From Zea mays (lineage: Eukaryota; Streptophyta; Magnoliopsida; Poales; Poaceae), in NCBI RefSeq assembly GCF_902167145.1, contig NC_050096.1:179773825-179837824 (forward strand): DNA of 64,000 nt. The letters are read 5' to 3'. How positions within the stretch are numbered: the stretch's first letter is position 1; each line of letters opens with the position of its first letter. Below, piece by piece: positions 1 to 11,381 of this stretch. Below the pieces are notes generated by a model that was not told the DNA's origin, did no database searches, and saw only the letters and a list, made by a program, of their open reading frames with translations. Both the position numbers and the translations under genes were made by a program.

Positions 1-2187
1 TTCATACCATGCTCTTGGGGCTTGCTTGAGCCCATAAAGCGCCTTAGAGAGCCTATAGACATGGTTAGGATACTCACTGTCTTCAAAGCCGGGAGGTTGC
101 TCAACATAGACCTCTTCCTTGATTGGTCCGTTGAGGAAGGCACTTTTCACGTCCATTTGATAGAGCTTAAAGCCATGGTAAGTAGCATAGGCCAATAATA
201 TGCGAATTGACTCAAGCCTAGCTACGGGTGCATAGGTTTCACCAAAATCCAAACCTTCGACTTGTGAATATCCTTTGGCCACGAGTCGAGCTTTGTTCCT
301 TGTCACCACACCATGCTCATCTTGCTTGTTGCGGAAGACCCATTTGGTTCCTACAACATTTTGGTTAGGACGTGGAACTAAATGCCATACCTCATTCCTT
401 GTGAAATTGTTGAGCTCCTCTTGCATTGCCACCACCCAATCCGAATCTTGAAGTGCTTCCTCTACCCTGTGTGGCTCAATAGAGGAGACAAAAGAGTAAT
501 GTTCACAAAAATGTGCAACACGAGATCGAGTGGTTACCCCCTTATGAATGTCTCCGAGGATGGTGTCGACGGGGTGATCTCGTTGGATTGCTTGGTGGAC
601 TCTTGGGTGTGGCGGCCTTGGTTCTTCCTCATCCTCCTTTTCTTGATCATTTGCATCTCCCCCTTGATCATTGCCATTATCTTGAGGTGGCTCATCTTCT
701 TGATTTTGCCCTTCATCTACTTGAGCCTCATCCTCATTTTGAGTTGGTGGAGATGCTTGCATGGAGGAGGACGGTTGATCTTGTGCATTTGGAGGCTCTT
801 CGGATTCCCTAGGACACACATCCCCAATGGACATGTTCCTTAGCGCTATGCATGGAGCCTGTTCTTCACCTATCTCATCAAGATCAACTTGCTCTACTTG
901 AGAGCCGTTAGTTTCATCAAACACAACGTCACATGAGACTTCAACTAGTCCAGTGGACTTGTTAAAGACCCTATATGCCCTTGTGTTTGAGTCATAACCA
1001 AGTAAAAAGCCTTCTACAGTTTTAGGAGCAAATTTAGATTTTCTACCTCTTTTATCAAGAATAAAGCATTTGCTACCAAAAACTCTAAAGTATGAAATGT
1101 TGGGCTTTTTACCGGTTAGGAGTTCATATGATGTCTTCTTGAGGATTCGGTGAAGATATAACCGGTTGATGGCGTAGCAGGCGGTGTTGACCGCTTCGGC
1201 CCAAAACCGGTCCGGTGTCTTGTACTCATCAAGCATGGTTCTTGCCATGTCCAAAAGAGTTCGATTCTTCCTCTCCACTACACCATTTTGTTGTGGCGTG
1301 TAGGGAGAAGAGAACTCATGCTTGATGCCCTCCTCCTCAAGGAAGCTTTCAATTTGAGAGTTCTTGAACTCCGTCCCGTTGTCGCTTCTTATTTTCTTGA
1401 TCCTTAAGGCGAACTCATTTTGAGCCCGTCTCAAGAATCCCTTTAAGGTCTCTTGGGTTTGAGATTTTTCCTGTAAAAAGAATACCCAAGTGAAGCGAGA
1501 ATAATCATCCACTATTACAAGACAATACTTACTCCCGCCGATGCTTATGTAAGCAATCGGGCCGAATAAATCCATGTGGAGTAGCTCAAGCGGCCTGTCG
1601 GTCGTCATGATGTTCTTGTGTGGATGATGGACTCCAACTTGCTTCCCTGCCTGGCATGCGCTACAAATCCTGTCTTTCTCAAAATGAACATTTGTTAATC
1701 CTAAAATGTGCTCTCCCTTTAGAAGCTTGTGAAGATTCTTCATCCCAACATGGGCTAGTCGGCGATGCCAGAGCCAACCCATGTTAGTCTTAGCAATTAA
1801 GCAAGTGTCGAGTTCAGCTTTATCAAAATCTACCAAGTATAGCTGACCCTCTAACACTCCCTTAAATGCTATTGAATCATCACTTCTTCTAAAGACAGTG
1901 ACACCTACATCAGTGAATAGACAGTTGTAGCCCATTTGACATAATTGGGAAACAGAAAGCAAGTTGTAATCTAAAGAATCAACAAGAAAAACATTGGAAA
2001 TAGAATGGTCAGGAGATATAGCAATTTTACCAAGTCCTTTGACCAAACCTTGATTTCCATCCCCGAATGTGATAGCTCGTTGGGGATCTTGGTTTTTCTC
2101 ATATGAGGAGAACATCCTTTTCTCCCCTGTCATGTGGTTTGTGCACCCGCTGTCGAGTATCCAACTTGAGCCCCCGGATGCATAAAC
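1..2187 (-). CDS. pol: Copia Pol polyprotein (protease, integrase, start of reverse transcriptase), partial
   Basis: This reading frame is open from the gag/pol junction to the window edge. In order it shows the aspartic protease motif LDSG (about 2150), a GAG-pre-integrase stretch with [11 protein letters not shown] (about 1750), an rve-type integrase with D in HMDLFGP (about 1570), D in RSDNGTEF (about 1380) and E in VVERKNR (about 1275), an acidic Pro/Gln-rich linker (about 640-860), and a Copia-type RT start with [20 protein letters not shown] and [12 protein letters not shown] (about 360 to 140). It encodes the enzymes that mature the particle, copy the RNA and integrate the cDNA. No ATG opens it. 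Gag ends 13 bases upstream in another frame and a TAG lies just before the first pol codons, so pol probably needs recoding or splicing. I saw no stop in the parts I translated. Confidence 0.9.
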
Positions 2188-2200
2188 CTACAAAACAAAT

Positions 2201-4891
2201 TTAGTTCTTGACTTTAGGTACCCAAACTGTTTTGGGTCCTTTGGCATTAGATACAAGAACTTTGGGTACCCAAACACAAGTCTTGGAGCCCTTGTGTTTG
2301 CCCCCAACAAACTTGGCAACGACCTTGCCGGATTTGTTAGTAAGCACATAAGAAGCATCAAAAGTTTTAAATGAGATGGCATGATCATTTGATGCATTAG
2401 GAGTTTTCTTTCTAGGCAACTTGCCACGGGTTGGTTGCCTAGAGCTAGATGTCTCACCCCTATACATAAAAGCATGGTTAGGGCCAGAGTGAGACTTCCT
2501 AGAGTGAATTCTCCTAATTTTGCTCTCGGGATAACCGGCAGGGTACAAAATGTAACCCTCGTTATCCTGAGGCATGGGAGCCTTGCCCTTAACAAAGTTA
2601 GACAAATTTTTAGGAGGGGCATTAAGTTTGACATTGTCTCCCCTTTGGAAGCCAATGCCATCCTTAATGCCAGGGCGTCTCCCATTATAAAGCATGCTAC
2701 GAGCAAATTTAAATTTCTCATTTTCTAAGTTGTGCTCGGCAATTTTAGCATCAAGTTTAGCTATATGATCATTTTGTTGCTTAATTAAGATCATGTGATC
2801 ATGAATAGTATTAACATCAATATCTCTACATCTAGCACAAATAGTGACATGCTCAATGGTAGATGTAGAGGGTTTGCAAGAATCAAGTTCCACAATCTTA
2901 GCATGAAGAATATCATTTTTATCTTTAAGATTGGAAATTGTAACTTTGCAAACATCAAAATCCTTAGCCTTAGCAATTAAATCTTCATTCTCTAATCTAA
3001 GGCTAGCAGGAGATGCATTCAATTCATCAATCTTAGCAAGCAAGTCAACATTATCATCTCTAAGATTGGGAATTGAAACATTACAAACATGTGAATCAAC
3101 CTTAGCATTTAGAATAGCATTTTCATTTCTAAGGTTGTCAATCATCTCACGGCATGTGCTTAGCTCACTAGACAATTTTTCACATTTTTCTACTTCTAGA
3201 GCATAAGCCTTTTTAACCTTAACATGTTTCTTGTTTTCTTTTATTAGACAATCCTCTTGGGAGTCCAAAAGGTCATCCTTTTCATGAATAGCACTAATCA
3301 ATTCATTTAGTTTTTCTTTTTGCTCCATGTTAAGATTGGCAAAGAGAATACGCAAATTATCCTCCTCATCACTAGCATTATCATCACTAGACGATTCATA
3401 TTTAGTGGAGGAGTTGGATTTAACCTTCTTCTTTTTGCCGTCCTTTGCCATGAGGCACTTGTGGCCGACGTTGGGGAAGAGAAGTCCCTTGGTGACGGCG
3501 ATGTTGGCGGCGTCCTCGTCGTCGGAGGAGTCGCTTGAGCTCTCGTCGGAGTCCCACTCGCGACAAACATGGGCATCGCCGCCCTTCTTCCTGTAGTACC
3601 TCTTCTTCTCCTTTCTTCTCCCCTTCTTGTCGTCGCCTCGGTCACTGTCACTAGACATAGGACATTTAGCAATAAAATGACCGGGCTTACCACATTTGTA
3701 GCAAACCTTCTTGGAGCGGGACTTGTAGTCTTTCCCCCTCCTTTGTTTGAGGATTTGGCGGAAGCTCTTGATGACGAGCGCCATCTCCTCATTGTCAAGC
3801 TTGGAGGCGTCTATTGGTTGTCGACTTGGTGTAGACTCCTCCTTCTTTTCTTCCGTCGCCTTGAAAGCAACGGGTTGAGCTTCGGATGTGTCGCCAAGCT
3901 CGTTGATTTTCCTCGAGCCTTCTATCATGCACTCAAAACTTACAAAATGCCCGATGACTTCCTTGGGGGTCATTTTAGTATATCTAGGATTGCCACGAAT
4001 CAATTGAACTTGAGTGGGATTAAGAAAAATAAGAGATCTTAAAATAACATTTACCACTTCGTGGTCGTCCCACTTCTTGCTCCCGAGGTTGCGCACTTGG
4101 TTTACCAAAGTCTTGAGCCGGTTGTACATGTGTTGTGGCTCCTCCCCTTTGTGAAGCCGGAACCGACCGAGCTCCCCCTCGATCGTTTCCCGCTTGGTGA
4201 TCTTGGTGAGCTCATCTCCCTCGTGCGCGGTTTTGAGTACATCCCAAACCTCCTTGGCGTTCTTCAACCCTTGTACTTTGTTATATTCCTCTTTACTTAG
4301 TGAGGCGAGGAGAATTGTTGTGGCTTGTGAGTTGAAGTGCTCGATTTGGGCTACCTCATCCTCATCATAGTTCTCATCCCCTACGGATGGTACCTGCGCA
4401 CCAAACTCAACAACATCCCATATGCTTTTGTGGAGCGAGATTAGATGAAATCGCATTAAATCGCTCCACCTAGCGTAATCTTCACCATCAAAAGTTGGTG
4501 GTTTGCCTAGTGGGACGGAAAGTAAAGGTGTATGTTTGGAAATGCGAGGGTAGCGTAGGGGAATCTTACTATACTTCTTGCGCTCTTGGCGCTTAGAAGT
4601 GACGGAGGGCGCATCGGAGTCGGAGGTCGATGTTGATGAAGTGTCGGTCTCGTAGTAGACCACCTTCCTCATCCTCTTGTGCTTGTCGCCTTTCCGATGC
4701 GGCTTGTGGGAAGAAGATTTTTCCTTCTTCTCTTTGTGATGAGAAGAAGATTTCTTCTCCTTCCCTTTGTTGGAGGAGCTCTTCTTCTTCTCCCTCCTTT
4801 TGGTGCGGGACTCTTCCGATGAAGTGCTCCCGTGGCTTGTAGTGGGCTTTTCGCCGGTCTCCATCTCCTTCTTGGCGTGATCTCCCGACAT
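2201..4891 (-). CDS. gag: Sirevirus Gag (nucleocapsid) protein, 896 aa
   Basis: Structural protein that packages the element's RNA into virus-like particles. The frame also opens with a GTG one codon earlier; I chose the ATG at 4891. The first 75 residues are Lys/Ser/Glu-rich. A DUF4219/UBN2-type Copia Gag region follows (about 115-300, with KPPTFDGEDYARW). A CCHC zinc knuckle CYKCGKPGHFIAKC lies near residues 396-409. After acidic Ser/Asp tracts there is a long Leu/Glu/Lys/Asn-rich coiled coil (about 520-720), then a basic C-terminus. The length is far above the 300-400 residues of simple Copia Gags and fits the extended Gag known from Sireviruses. The frame has no internal stop. Confidence 0.93.
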   Translation of the reverse strand: MSGDHAKKEMETGEKPTTSHGSTSSEESRTKRREKKKSSSNKGKEKKSSSHHKEKKEKSSSHKPHRKGDKHKRMRKVVYYETDTSSTSTSDSDAPSVTSKRQERKKYSKIPLRYPRISKHTPLLSVPLGKPPTFDGEDYARWSDLMRFHLISLHKSIWDVVEFGAQVPSVGDENYDEDEVAQIEHFNSQATTILLASLSKEEYNKVQGLKNAKEVWDVLKTAHEGDELTKITKRETIEGELGRFRLHKGEEPQHMYNRLKTLVNQVRNLGSKKWDDHEVVNVILRSLIFLNPTQVQLIRGNPRYTKMTPKEVIGHFVSFECMIEGSRKINELGDTSEAQPVAFKATEEKKEESTPSRQPIDASKLDNEEMALVIKSFRQILKQRRGKDYKSRSKKVCYKCGKPGHFIAKCPMSSDSDRGDDKKGRRKEKKRYYRKKGGDAHVCREWDSDESSSDSSDDEDAANIAVTKGLLFPNVGHKCLMAKDGKKKKVKSNSSTKYESSSDDNASDEEDNLRILFANLNMEQKEKLNELISAIHEKDDLLDSQEDCLIKENKKHVKVKKAYALEVEKCEKLSSELSTCREMIDNLRNENAILNAKVDSHVCNVSIPNLRDDNVDLLAKIDELNASPASLRLENEDLIAKAKDFDVCKVTISNLKDKNDILHAKIVELDSCKPSTSTIEHVTICARCRDIDVNTIHDHMILIKQQNDHIAKLDAKIAEHNLENEKFKFARSMLYNGRRPGIKDGIGFQRGDNVKLNAPPKNLSNFVKGKAPMPQDNEGYILYPAGYPESKIRRIHSRKSHSGPNHAFMYRGETSSSRQPTRGKLPRKKTPNASNDHAISFKTFDASYVLTNKSGKVVAKFVGGKHKGSKTCVWVPKVLVSNAKGPKTVWVPKVKN

Positions 4892-4925
4892 CACTTCGAG
4901 CGGTTAGGCTCTAATGAAGCACCGG

Positions 4926-4937
4926 GCTCTGATACCA
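4926..4937 (-). other. Primer binding site (initiator tRNA-Met)
   Basis: The minus strand reads TGGTATCAGAGC, complementary to the 3' end of plant initiator tRNA-Met, two bases after the LTR end. It starts minus-strand cDNA synthesis and fixes this as the 5' LTR. Confidence 0.93.
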
Positions 4938-5497
4938 ATTGATAGTCGCCTAGAGGGGGGTGAATAGGGCGAAACTGAAATTTACAAATATAAACACAAC
5001 TACAAGCCGGGTTAGCGTTAGAAATATAAATGAGTCCGAGAGAGAGGGCGCAAAACAAATCCCAAGCGAATAAGCAAGTGAGACACGGAGATTTGTTTTA
5101 CCGAGGTTCGGTTCTTGCAAACCTACTCCCCGTTGAGGAGGCCACAAAGGCCGGGTCTCTTTCAACCCTTCCCTCTCTCAAACGGTCCCACGGACCGAGT
5201 GAGCTTCTCTAATCAAAGCCGGGAACAAAACTTCCCCGCAAGGGCCACCACACAATTGGTGCCTCTTGCCTTGATTATAATGGAGTTGTGATCTCAAGAA
5301 CAAGTGAGAAAGAAAAGAAGCAATCCAAGCGCAAGAGCTCAAATGAACACGGCAAATCACTCTCACTAGTCACTAGGGCTTTGTGTGGAATTGGAGAGGA
5401 TTTGATCTCTTTAGTGTGTCTAGAATTGATTGCTAGAGCTCTTGTAGTAGTTGAGAAGTGGAAAACTTGGATGCAATGAATGGTGGGGTGGTTGGGG

Positions 5498-5505
5498 TAT
5501 TTATA
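5498..5505 (-). promoter_or_regulatory. TATA box of the Sirevirus LTR promoter
   Basis: The minus strand reads GGGGCTATAAATACCCC, a canonical plant TATA box in a GC-rich context. The forward LTR at 29967-31263 has the same element at 30693-30700. Transcription of the retroelement RNA should start about 30 bases downstream on the minus strand. Confidence 0.75.
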
Positions 5506-5553
5506 GCCCCAACCACCAAACTTGACCGTTGGCTGGAGGCGTCTGCTCGATGG

Positions 5554-6056
5554 CGCACCGGACAGTCCGGTGCACACCGGACAGTCCGGTGCCCCTGCCA
5601 CGTCATCACTGCCGTTGGATTCTGACCGTTGGAGCTTCTGACTTGTGGGCCCGCCTGGGTGTCCGGTGCACACCGGACATGTACTGTTTGATGTCCGGTG
5701 CACCGGCATGGGCGATTCTGACTTCTGCGCGCGCTGTGCGCGCATTAAATGCTCCGCAGGGAGCCGTTGGCGCCGAAAAGAGCCGTTGCTCCGCTGGTAC
5801 ACCGGACAGTCCGGTGCACACCGGACAGTCCGGTGAATTATAGCGGAGCGGCTGCCGCGCGAACCCGAGGCTGGCGAGTTCTGGAGACCGCGCTTCCTTG
5901 GAGCACCGGACATGTCCGGTGCACACCGGACAGTCCGGTGAATTATAGCGCGCCGGCTTCCGAGAATTCCCGAAGGCGAAGAGTTTGAGTCTGAGTCCCC
6001 TGGTGCACCGGACAGGTACTGTTCACTGTCCGGTGGCACACCGGACAGTCCGGTGC
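5554..6056. repeat. Array of CACCGGACAGTCCGGTG palindromes in the LTR U3
   Basis: About nine near-copies of the 17-base palindrome CACCGGACAGTCCGGTG, or its ATGTCCGG variant, occur singly or in tandem pairs near 5558-5597, 5660-5700, 5798-5834, 5901-5941 and 6005-6056. They lie upstream of the TATA box in element orientation. Such palindromes are known from Sirevirus LTRs. An enhancer-like or protein-binding role is inference. Confidence 0.8.
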
Positions 6057-6254
6057 GCCAGACCAGGGGTGCCTTCGGTTGCCCCTTTACTCCTTTATTG
6101 AATCCAAAACTTGGTCTTTTTATTGGCTGAGTGTGAACCTTTTACACCTGTATAATCTATACACTTGGGCAAACTAGTTAGTCCAATTATTTGTGTTGGG
6201 CAATTCAACCACCAAAATTATTTAGGAACTAGGTGTAAGCCTAATTCCCTTTCA

Positions 6255-7375
6255 ATAACTAATATAATTGAGCCTAAGTATATAGGTAATTAGTACACGT
6301 CTCACTAAATTAGTAAACTAAATTGGTTAAGGTCTAATAAGTGTTTGCCTAGTAAATAATTGTAAAGCACAAATTAAGTGTCTAATTCCTTTTCAACTAA
6401 GTCTATCTACATATCAGTGGTAGCAAACTTAGGTACTTAACTAACTTGATGATTAAATAACTAATGGATGAGTAAAGTGAACGTGGTAAATGCGTGTACT
6501 TGTGATGTCATAGTTATGTTGCGTAAATATACAAAATGTTTGTCGTCTTTTTAATGGTGTTAATGCTGAACGTCGATAAAGTATAGATAACTAAAGCTAA
6601 CATGTGGTTGTCTGCGGTGTTTTCTCATTTAATGTTTAGTTCGCCGTTGTGTCTTTGTATATCTTGTGTTACTTTCATTATATTCATACATATGCATCTT
6701 GCATCTCATATAGGACTGAGAGATGATGATCGTGCAAGTGCTGTGGTGCCAACCACAAGATGCAGTTGGTGGACGACCTGAAGAATGATGGACTTGACCA
6801 GTGGATGCTCGCCAAGCGAGTGCCACCCTAGCAAACACAATCTAAGTGTTAAATTAAAGGCAAGCCCCGGTTTTATGCATAACCGTTATATATGCTATTT
6901 TACTGCACTTAATGTTTGTAGGCTTGTGTTGTGCACTTAAGTGTAGGAGTTGATTGAAACCTTAGTTGCATGAACTCAGGATTCCTTTTGAGATGGATAC
7001 TAGTATGCTAGGTCGAGTAGCTGCTTTATTAATTAGGATCTCGGTAGAAGTCGAGTGATTTTTCCAGCACTCGCGCGAGGTCAGGAATTTGGTTGTATCC
7101 ACTTTCTTCTCATAATGATGCTGGTTTGTGGGCAACAATCCATGGGGATTGATTGTCCACGGGATAAAAATTTGAATAAGGATTATGGTGTGGTACCGTG
7201 AGTCAAGCGTTTGAACGTACTAAGCACATGCCGAGAAATATGGTAAATCGGTTAGCCTAGTACCTGAGTGAACCTGGCAGTGGACATATCCCCTCACGCG
7301 ACCTGAGACGTGGTCTCCCATTCCGGTTATGGTGGGTACAAGTGCGGTCACTGCACGACGGCAGTCGGGGTCAGT
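6255..7375. mobile_element. Left half of an older Gypsy (Del/Tekay-like) LTR split by the chromovirus
   Basis: No open frame of note. This stretch and 28308-29197 become one sequence when the element 7376-28307 and one tcagt copy are removed. The context (a GCAAGCCCCGG-type segment near 6866, a closing GGTTCCGCCACA at the far end) parallels the LTRs of the inserted chromovirus and the reverse LTR at 60170-62051, so I read it as a diverged relative. Its 5' end is not visible and may lie beyond the Sirevirus to the left. Confidence 0.55.
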
Positions 7376-8676
7376 TGTAACACCCCTGGTGTTACTGTAA
7401 CTAAAACTTAAGCATGGCATCATAAGCATTGGCATTGCATATGTTTGATACACCTAGAGTGCATTCACTAGGCAAAAATTTCAAACAAGTTGTATTGTTT
7501 TAATGTTTTGCAAATAGAACCCTGAATAGGAAGCTTAACCCTAAATCGAGGTTAAAGGGGTAAAACTTAATCTAAGATGAGAAAACCTAAAGACTTTAGG
7601 GAAAGAGTCATAAAATATCCCCAAAAACAAAGTGGAGTCACATTTATACCCCTGGGATACCAGAAACCCTAATTGGAACCCTGGAACTAAACCCTAGGGA
7701 CCTATGTGCAAAATTAGTCCACTTTTGGGCTAAAGTGCAAAAACCAAGTCAAATAAGTATTTTAAGTCATTTGGGCCACAAATATGTGAGTTTGCAAGTT
7801 AAACCCTGAGATTTGGACTTAAATGCAAAATGGACCTCAATTAGGTTCTATTCTAAGTCTGAAATTTCAGAGTGTTGGCCCAACTTTGGGGCTGTGTAGC
7901 TTTCAAAATAGTGAGAATTCATATTAGGTCACCACATCAAAATTGTAGCCCAATTATAGGAGAACAACTTTGCTTAAGAGTGTAAGCACAGTTGTTAAGA
8001 AAATATTGGAGATAATCAGGCCTGAAGTTAAGCTGTCAGGCTGATTCAGTCTAAAAATTCAGATGTTCAGTGTAACAGAGCCATCTTTGGGTTTGAATTA
8101 AACCCTGATCCAGTGCTCAAATGGGTTCAAGTACTATAGCCAAATTATTGTCGGTTTATAGCTCTACAACTTTGTTACAGAAGGTTGGCTTAGTCACCAC
8201 ACAAAAATTGGAGAAAATCGACCCTAAATATGGACTGTCAGGTGCTCTGATGGGAGTTCACGATGGTACAGTGCCCCAACGGATCAGATCGGACACAGCA
8301 AAAGAATCCCGCCGTCGATCCCTCCTCCGCCGCGATTCGCGTCGCCGGCGTCGGGATTCCCGCTCGGGGTAAGTCGATAACGTCGCGGGGTCAAAAGATC
8401 GTCGTCGCCGTTGAGCTGGAAGCCACCCCGATCGGCCACGGTACCCCTCCCCTTTGCTCACCGCCGTAGATAAAGCCGCTCGCCGCCGTCGTGCCATCTC
8501 TATGCCCGCCACGTGTCCGAGCCTTTCCACGGCACTGCCGTGATTCCCTACTGCCGTCCCATCATCGTCGATGAGCTCGCCACGGCTGGGAACACGTAAC
8601 CACGACGCCAGACTTCTTCTTCCTCTCCGGCCGCCAGCACGGCTCGGCCGAATTGATCACCACCGCCCTTGGAGCC

Positions 8677-8684
8677 TATAAATT
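8677..8684 (+). promoter_or_regulatory. TATA box of the chromovirus 5' LTR
   Basis: GGAGCCTATAAATTGAGGG follows a GC-rich stretch and is repeated at 25571-25578 in the 3' LTR. It is the best promoter candidate in the LTR, placing transcription start near 8710. Confidence 0.7.
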
Positions 8685-10153
8685 GAGGGCAGGGATAGTT
8701 GCGCCATGTAATCGTCAAGCTATTGCACCTACTCTCATCTCCACTCGCTCACCGTAGCTCCGCAATTCGGGTTTTCCCCCAAATTGGTCTCCGCCACCGT
8801 AAAACACCACTCCCCCGTGGACTGCCCGTTCTGGTAAGGCGCCATCCAATTCGCGCGTTGTTCTCATGTCCCTATATGCTGGTGATGCTCTCCAAACCGT
8901 TTAATTAAACTAGAAGCCCACCAATCACGGGGAACACGAATGAATTTCCATAAGCTTTCGCGGTCACCGTGGGCAGACGGGTGTAGAGCTTCAATTCAGA
9001 AATTGAGTGAGGGGAAAGGTGCGATAGGTAGCTAATTTGGTTCCTGTCGCTTGAGAACTCCTGTCGTGGCGTCATCTGGCCGGAATAGTCTCGCCGGAGC
9101 GCGGGCCGGCGTCGCTCGTCGACAGGGACTTCGGTCTGCAAAGGATTAGAATTAGGAGGGTGTTTATGCAAACGGTCAGTGACTCTGTAAACAGTGGCAA
9201 GACCTGTTTCCGGTTAGCCAGAAACCCCGAGGGCCCTTCTGCAAGATGGCCAACGCAGGCGCGGGCGCGTGCGCGAGCGCGCTTCTGCGCGAGGTTGGGC
9301 CGCCTAAGCCAGTTTAAGCCCAATACTGTTGAAGTGTTTTTCTTTTTTCTTTTTCAGAATAACTTTAGAAATCCCTGAAAAAATGTAGAAAAATCCTAAA
9401 ATTGTGAAACCAATTTTCCTAGGCTTGATATTTTCCCTAGAATTTAATAAAAATAGTTTTGTGATTTTTAGTAGAAATAAGAAATTTTAGGGCATTTAAA
9501 GTAGTTTAAAATATTGGTTATGGATTTTTAGAAAATAATTGGAAAGTCCAAAAATGCCCAAACTTTTTATGGGAACTTAAAACAATATTTAGAAGCCTTG
9601 GGTAGAGTTTGGGTTGATTTGGACCTTGTTTGATCACCAAACCCCAAAACACCCCCCTGCCCTATGAACTCCTTTACCGACTCCGGAAACCCTAAGTTCT
9701 CGGAGTTCCGTGAAGGAAAGTTGTATTCAAGACATAGATAATAAGTTTATATTATCTTTGCATCCTCATGAGCATCCCATGGCATCCATTCTTATACCTA
9801 TGTATGGTTATGATTAGAACGTGAAGAAGAAATAGAAGTCACCGAGGACAGGACACCACCACCTTCGGATTCTCAAGCAGGCAACTGCTTCTATGGCAAG
9901 CCCCGGTGCATTTGCCACCTTCCTTGATGTTTTTAAAATCTTTCTCACTTGATTGCTGCATTAGGTGATAGGAGTTGCTTGATAAAACAATTCTTGCATT
10001 ACCTTCCTTGATCTTGATTACCCTCCTTGAAACCCTGTTTTTACAAAAAGGTTTTACTATGCTTAGTATTGCTTTAGAAAAACAAAAGGATTTGTTTTAC
10101 AAAAGATGTTTGGCAAAGTGGGAGGGTTGATTTCGAAAATAAAACTTGATGGT

Positions 10154-10179
10154 GAATCCATCATGGCCATGATGGATTC
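10154..10179. repeat. Perfect 26-bp palindrome inside the chromovirus LTR
   Basis: Arms GAATCCATCATGG and CCATGATGGATTC abut with no loop. The same palindrome is at 27090-27115 in the other LTR. Confidence 0.9.
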
Positions 10180-11369
10180 AACATCGGAAAAGATGTACCT
10201 CTGCCAGGTACCAAATTTTTGGGTTAAAAGATTAAGCTGAGACCGGGCGGGTGACTTGCACGAGAAAAGAGTCTCGATATAGTGTCTCCGTCTGAGTCGA
10301 TTAAGGACCTTGTCGATGTAGGCTTGATGATCAAGGACCCTTTAACTGGTCACATGCCTCGTCATGGGTAAGCCTTGCCTCGGGCAGACTAAGGCCAGAA
10401 TAAGATAACACGAAATGGGCGTGGAGCGGTGGCGAGAGTAGCGTGTACCCTCCGTGGCAAGAGGCTGGACGGTGGTGTATCTGTGCTCTCGGTTTGCGTG
10501 AACCGGATCTGGTCTTAAGAACCCCGGTGGCGGGTTGACATATGCAAGGGTTAAGTGCTACATATGTCGTGTGATTGGAGATCCTCAGCTGAGTATAATC
10601 GATTCGGATCGCCGTACCTTCGCGGTTATGAAGACTTGGTCACTGACCTACACGTAGCATCCCACTAAAGATGACGGGTTTTTGTTAAGAAATTGGCTAG
10701 TGCAGGACCAGTGATTGAACTAGGGTAGAAAGAACTCTAGTTGCAGGTAACTGTACTTAACTTGACAAATAAAATTGGATTTTAAGGATCCACTTTAGTA
10801 AGCATTTCTGCAAAACAGAGTCTTTGATCATTGAAAAGCCTTACCTTGACTCCCATATAACCAGCATACCCTTGAGAGTCTTTTCTTTAGTCGGGTAAGA
10901 CTTGCTGAGTAATTCCATACTTAGGGTTTATCCCTTCGTTGTTTTTAGGTGAGGAAGTAGCAGATTTCTGCTGCTTCTGTGCCAAGGTGGTTCTCCATGA
11001 TGAAAAACAAGACTGAAGTGCGGGAGGACTTGGTCCTCCACATAGGTTCTTTTGCTTAAAGCTTATCAGGAGGAGTTTGTGCCCCCCTTGGTTTGTATAA
11101 TATTACTTTTCAGCACTCGCTTTTAGTACTGGTCTGTAATAAAACAACTTGAGCTGTTTTTTTAAATAAATGTAAGTTATGTAATCGCTTCCGCAATTCT
11201 TTATCTCCGATGTTCTGTAATGTCTGCAAGACGGGTGAATCGTTCCTGGTAAGGTAAGGAAAGATACCGAACTTGTCAAGTGACTTAGGAACATCTACAG
11301 GGTGTCTGATGTCTGTTGGACAAAGACAACTGTAGGTGGGCCTAATTACTTGGGAGGTTTCGTCACAGC

Positions 11370-11381
11370 TGGTATCGGAGC
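11370..11381 (+). other. Primer binding site of the chromovirus
   Basis: TGGTATCGGAGC lies two bases after the 5' LTR. It matches the initiator tRNA-Met complement TGGTATCAGAGC except for one A-to-G change. Confidence 0.88.

Larger units (their letters stand above)
1..6254 (-). mobile_element. Sirevirus-type Ty1/Copia LTR retrotransposon, 5' part, truncated by the window edge
   Basis: Read on the minus strand, the order is 5' LTR (6254 to 4940), primer binding site, gag, then pol in the Copia order protease, integrase, reverse transcriptase. The reverse transcriptase runs off position 1, so the 3' part and 3' LTR lie outside. The LTR opens TGAAAGGGAATTAGGC and closes CTATCA. The long Gag with a coiled-coil tail and the CACCGGAC/GTCCGGTG palindromes in the LTR are typical of the maize Sireviruses Ji and Opie; I do not choose between them. 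Both reading frames appear open, so the copy looks young. The target-site duplication cannot be checked from one end (right flank ataac). Confidence 0.93.
4940..6254 (-). repeat. 5' LTR of the minus-strand Sirevirus (1315 bp)
   Basis: In element orientation it starts TGAAAGGGAATTAGGC at 6254 and ends CTAGGCGACTATCA at 4940. It belongs to the same family as the forward LTR at 29967-31263, with the same start and nearly the same end, but is oppositely oriented. It carries a TATA box and an upstream array of GC-rich palindromes. Confidence 0.93.
7376..11367 (+). repeat. 5' LTR of the chromovirus (3992 bp)
   Basis: Starts TGTAACACCCC and ends CCGTCACA-like, matching 24272-28307 over its length with few substitutions. 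Near 9890 it lacks about 45 bases that the 3' LTR has near 26787-26832. The short arginine-rich frames around 8120-8530 are GC-rich promoter-proximal DNA, not genes. About 2.6 kb lies downstream of the TATA box, so R plus U5 is exceptionally long. Confidence 0.95.

Noticed and set aside
8121..8530. Arginine/serine-rich ORFs on both strands inside the chromovirus LTR (also 25015-25424)
   Set aside because: Overlapping frames on both strands in GC-rich LTR promoter DNA, duplicated only because LTRs are duplicated; no domain or start context.
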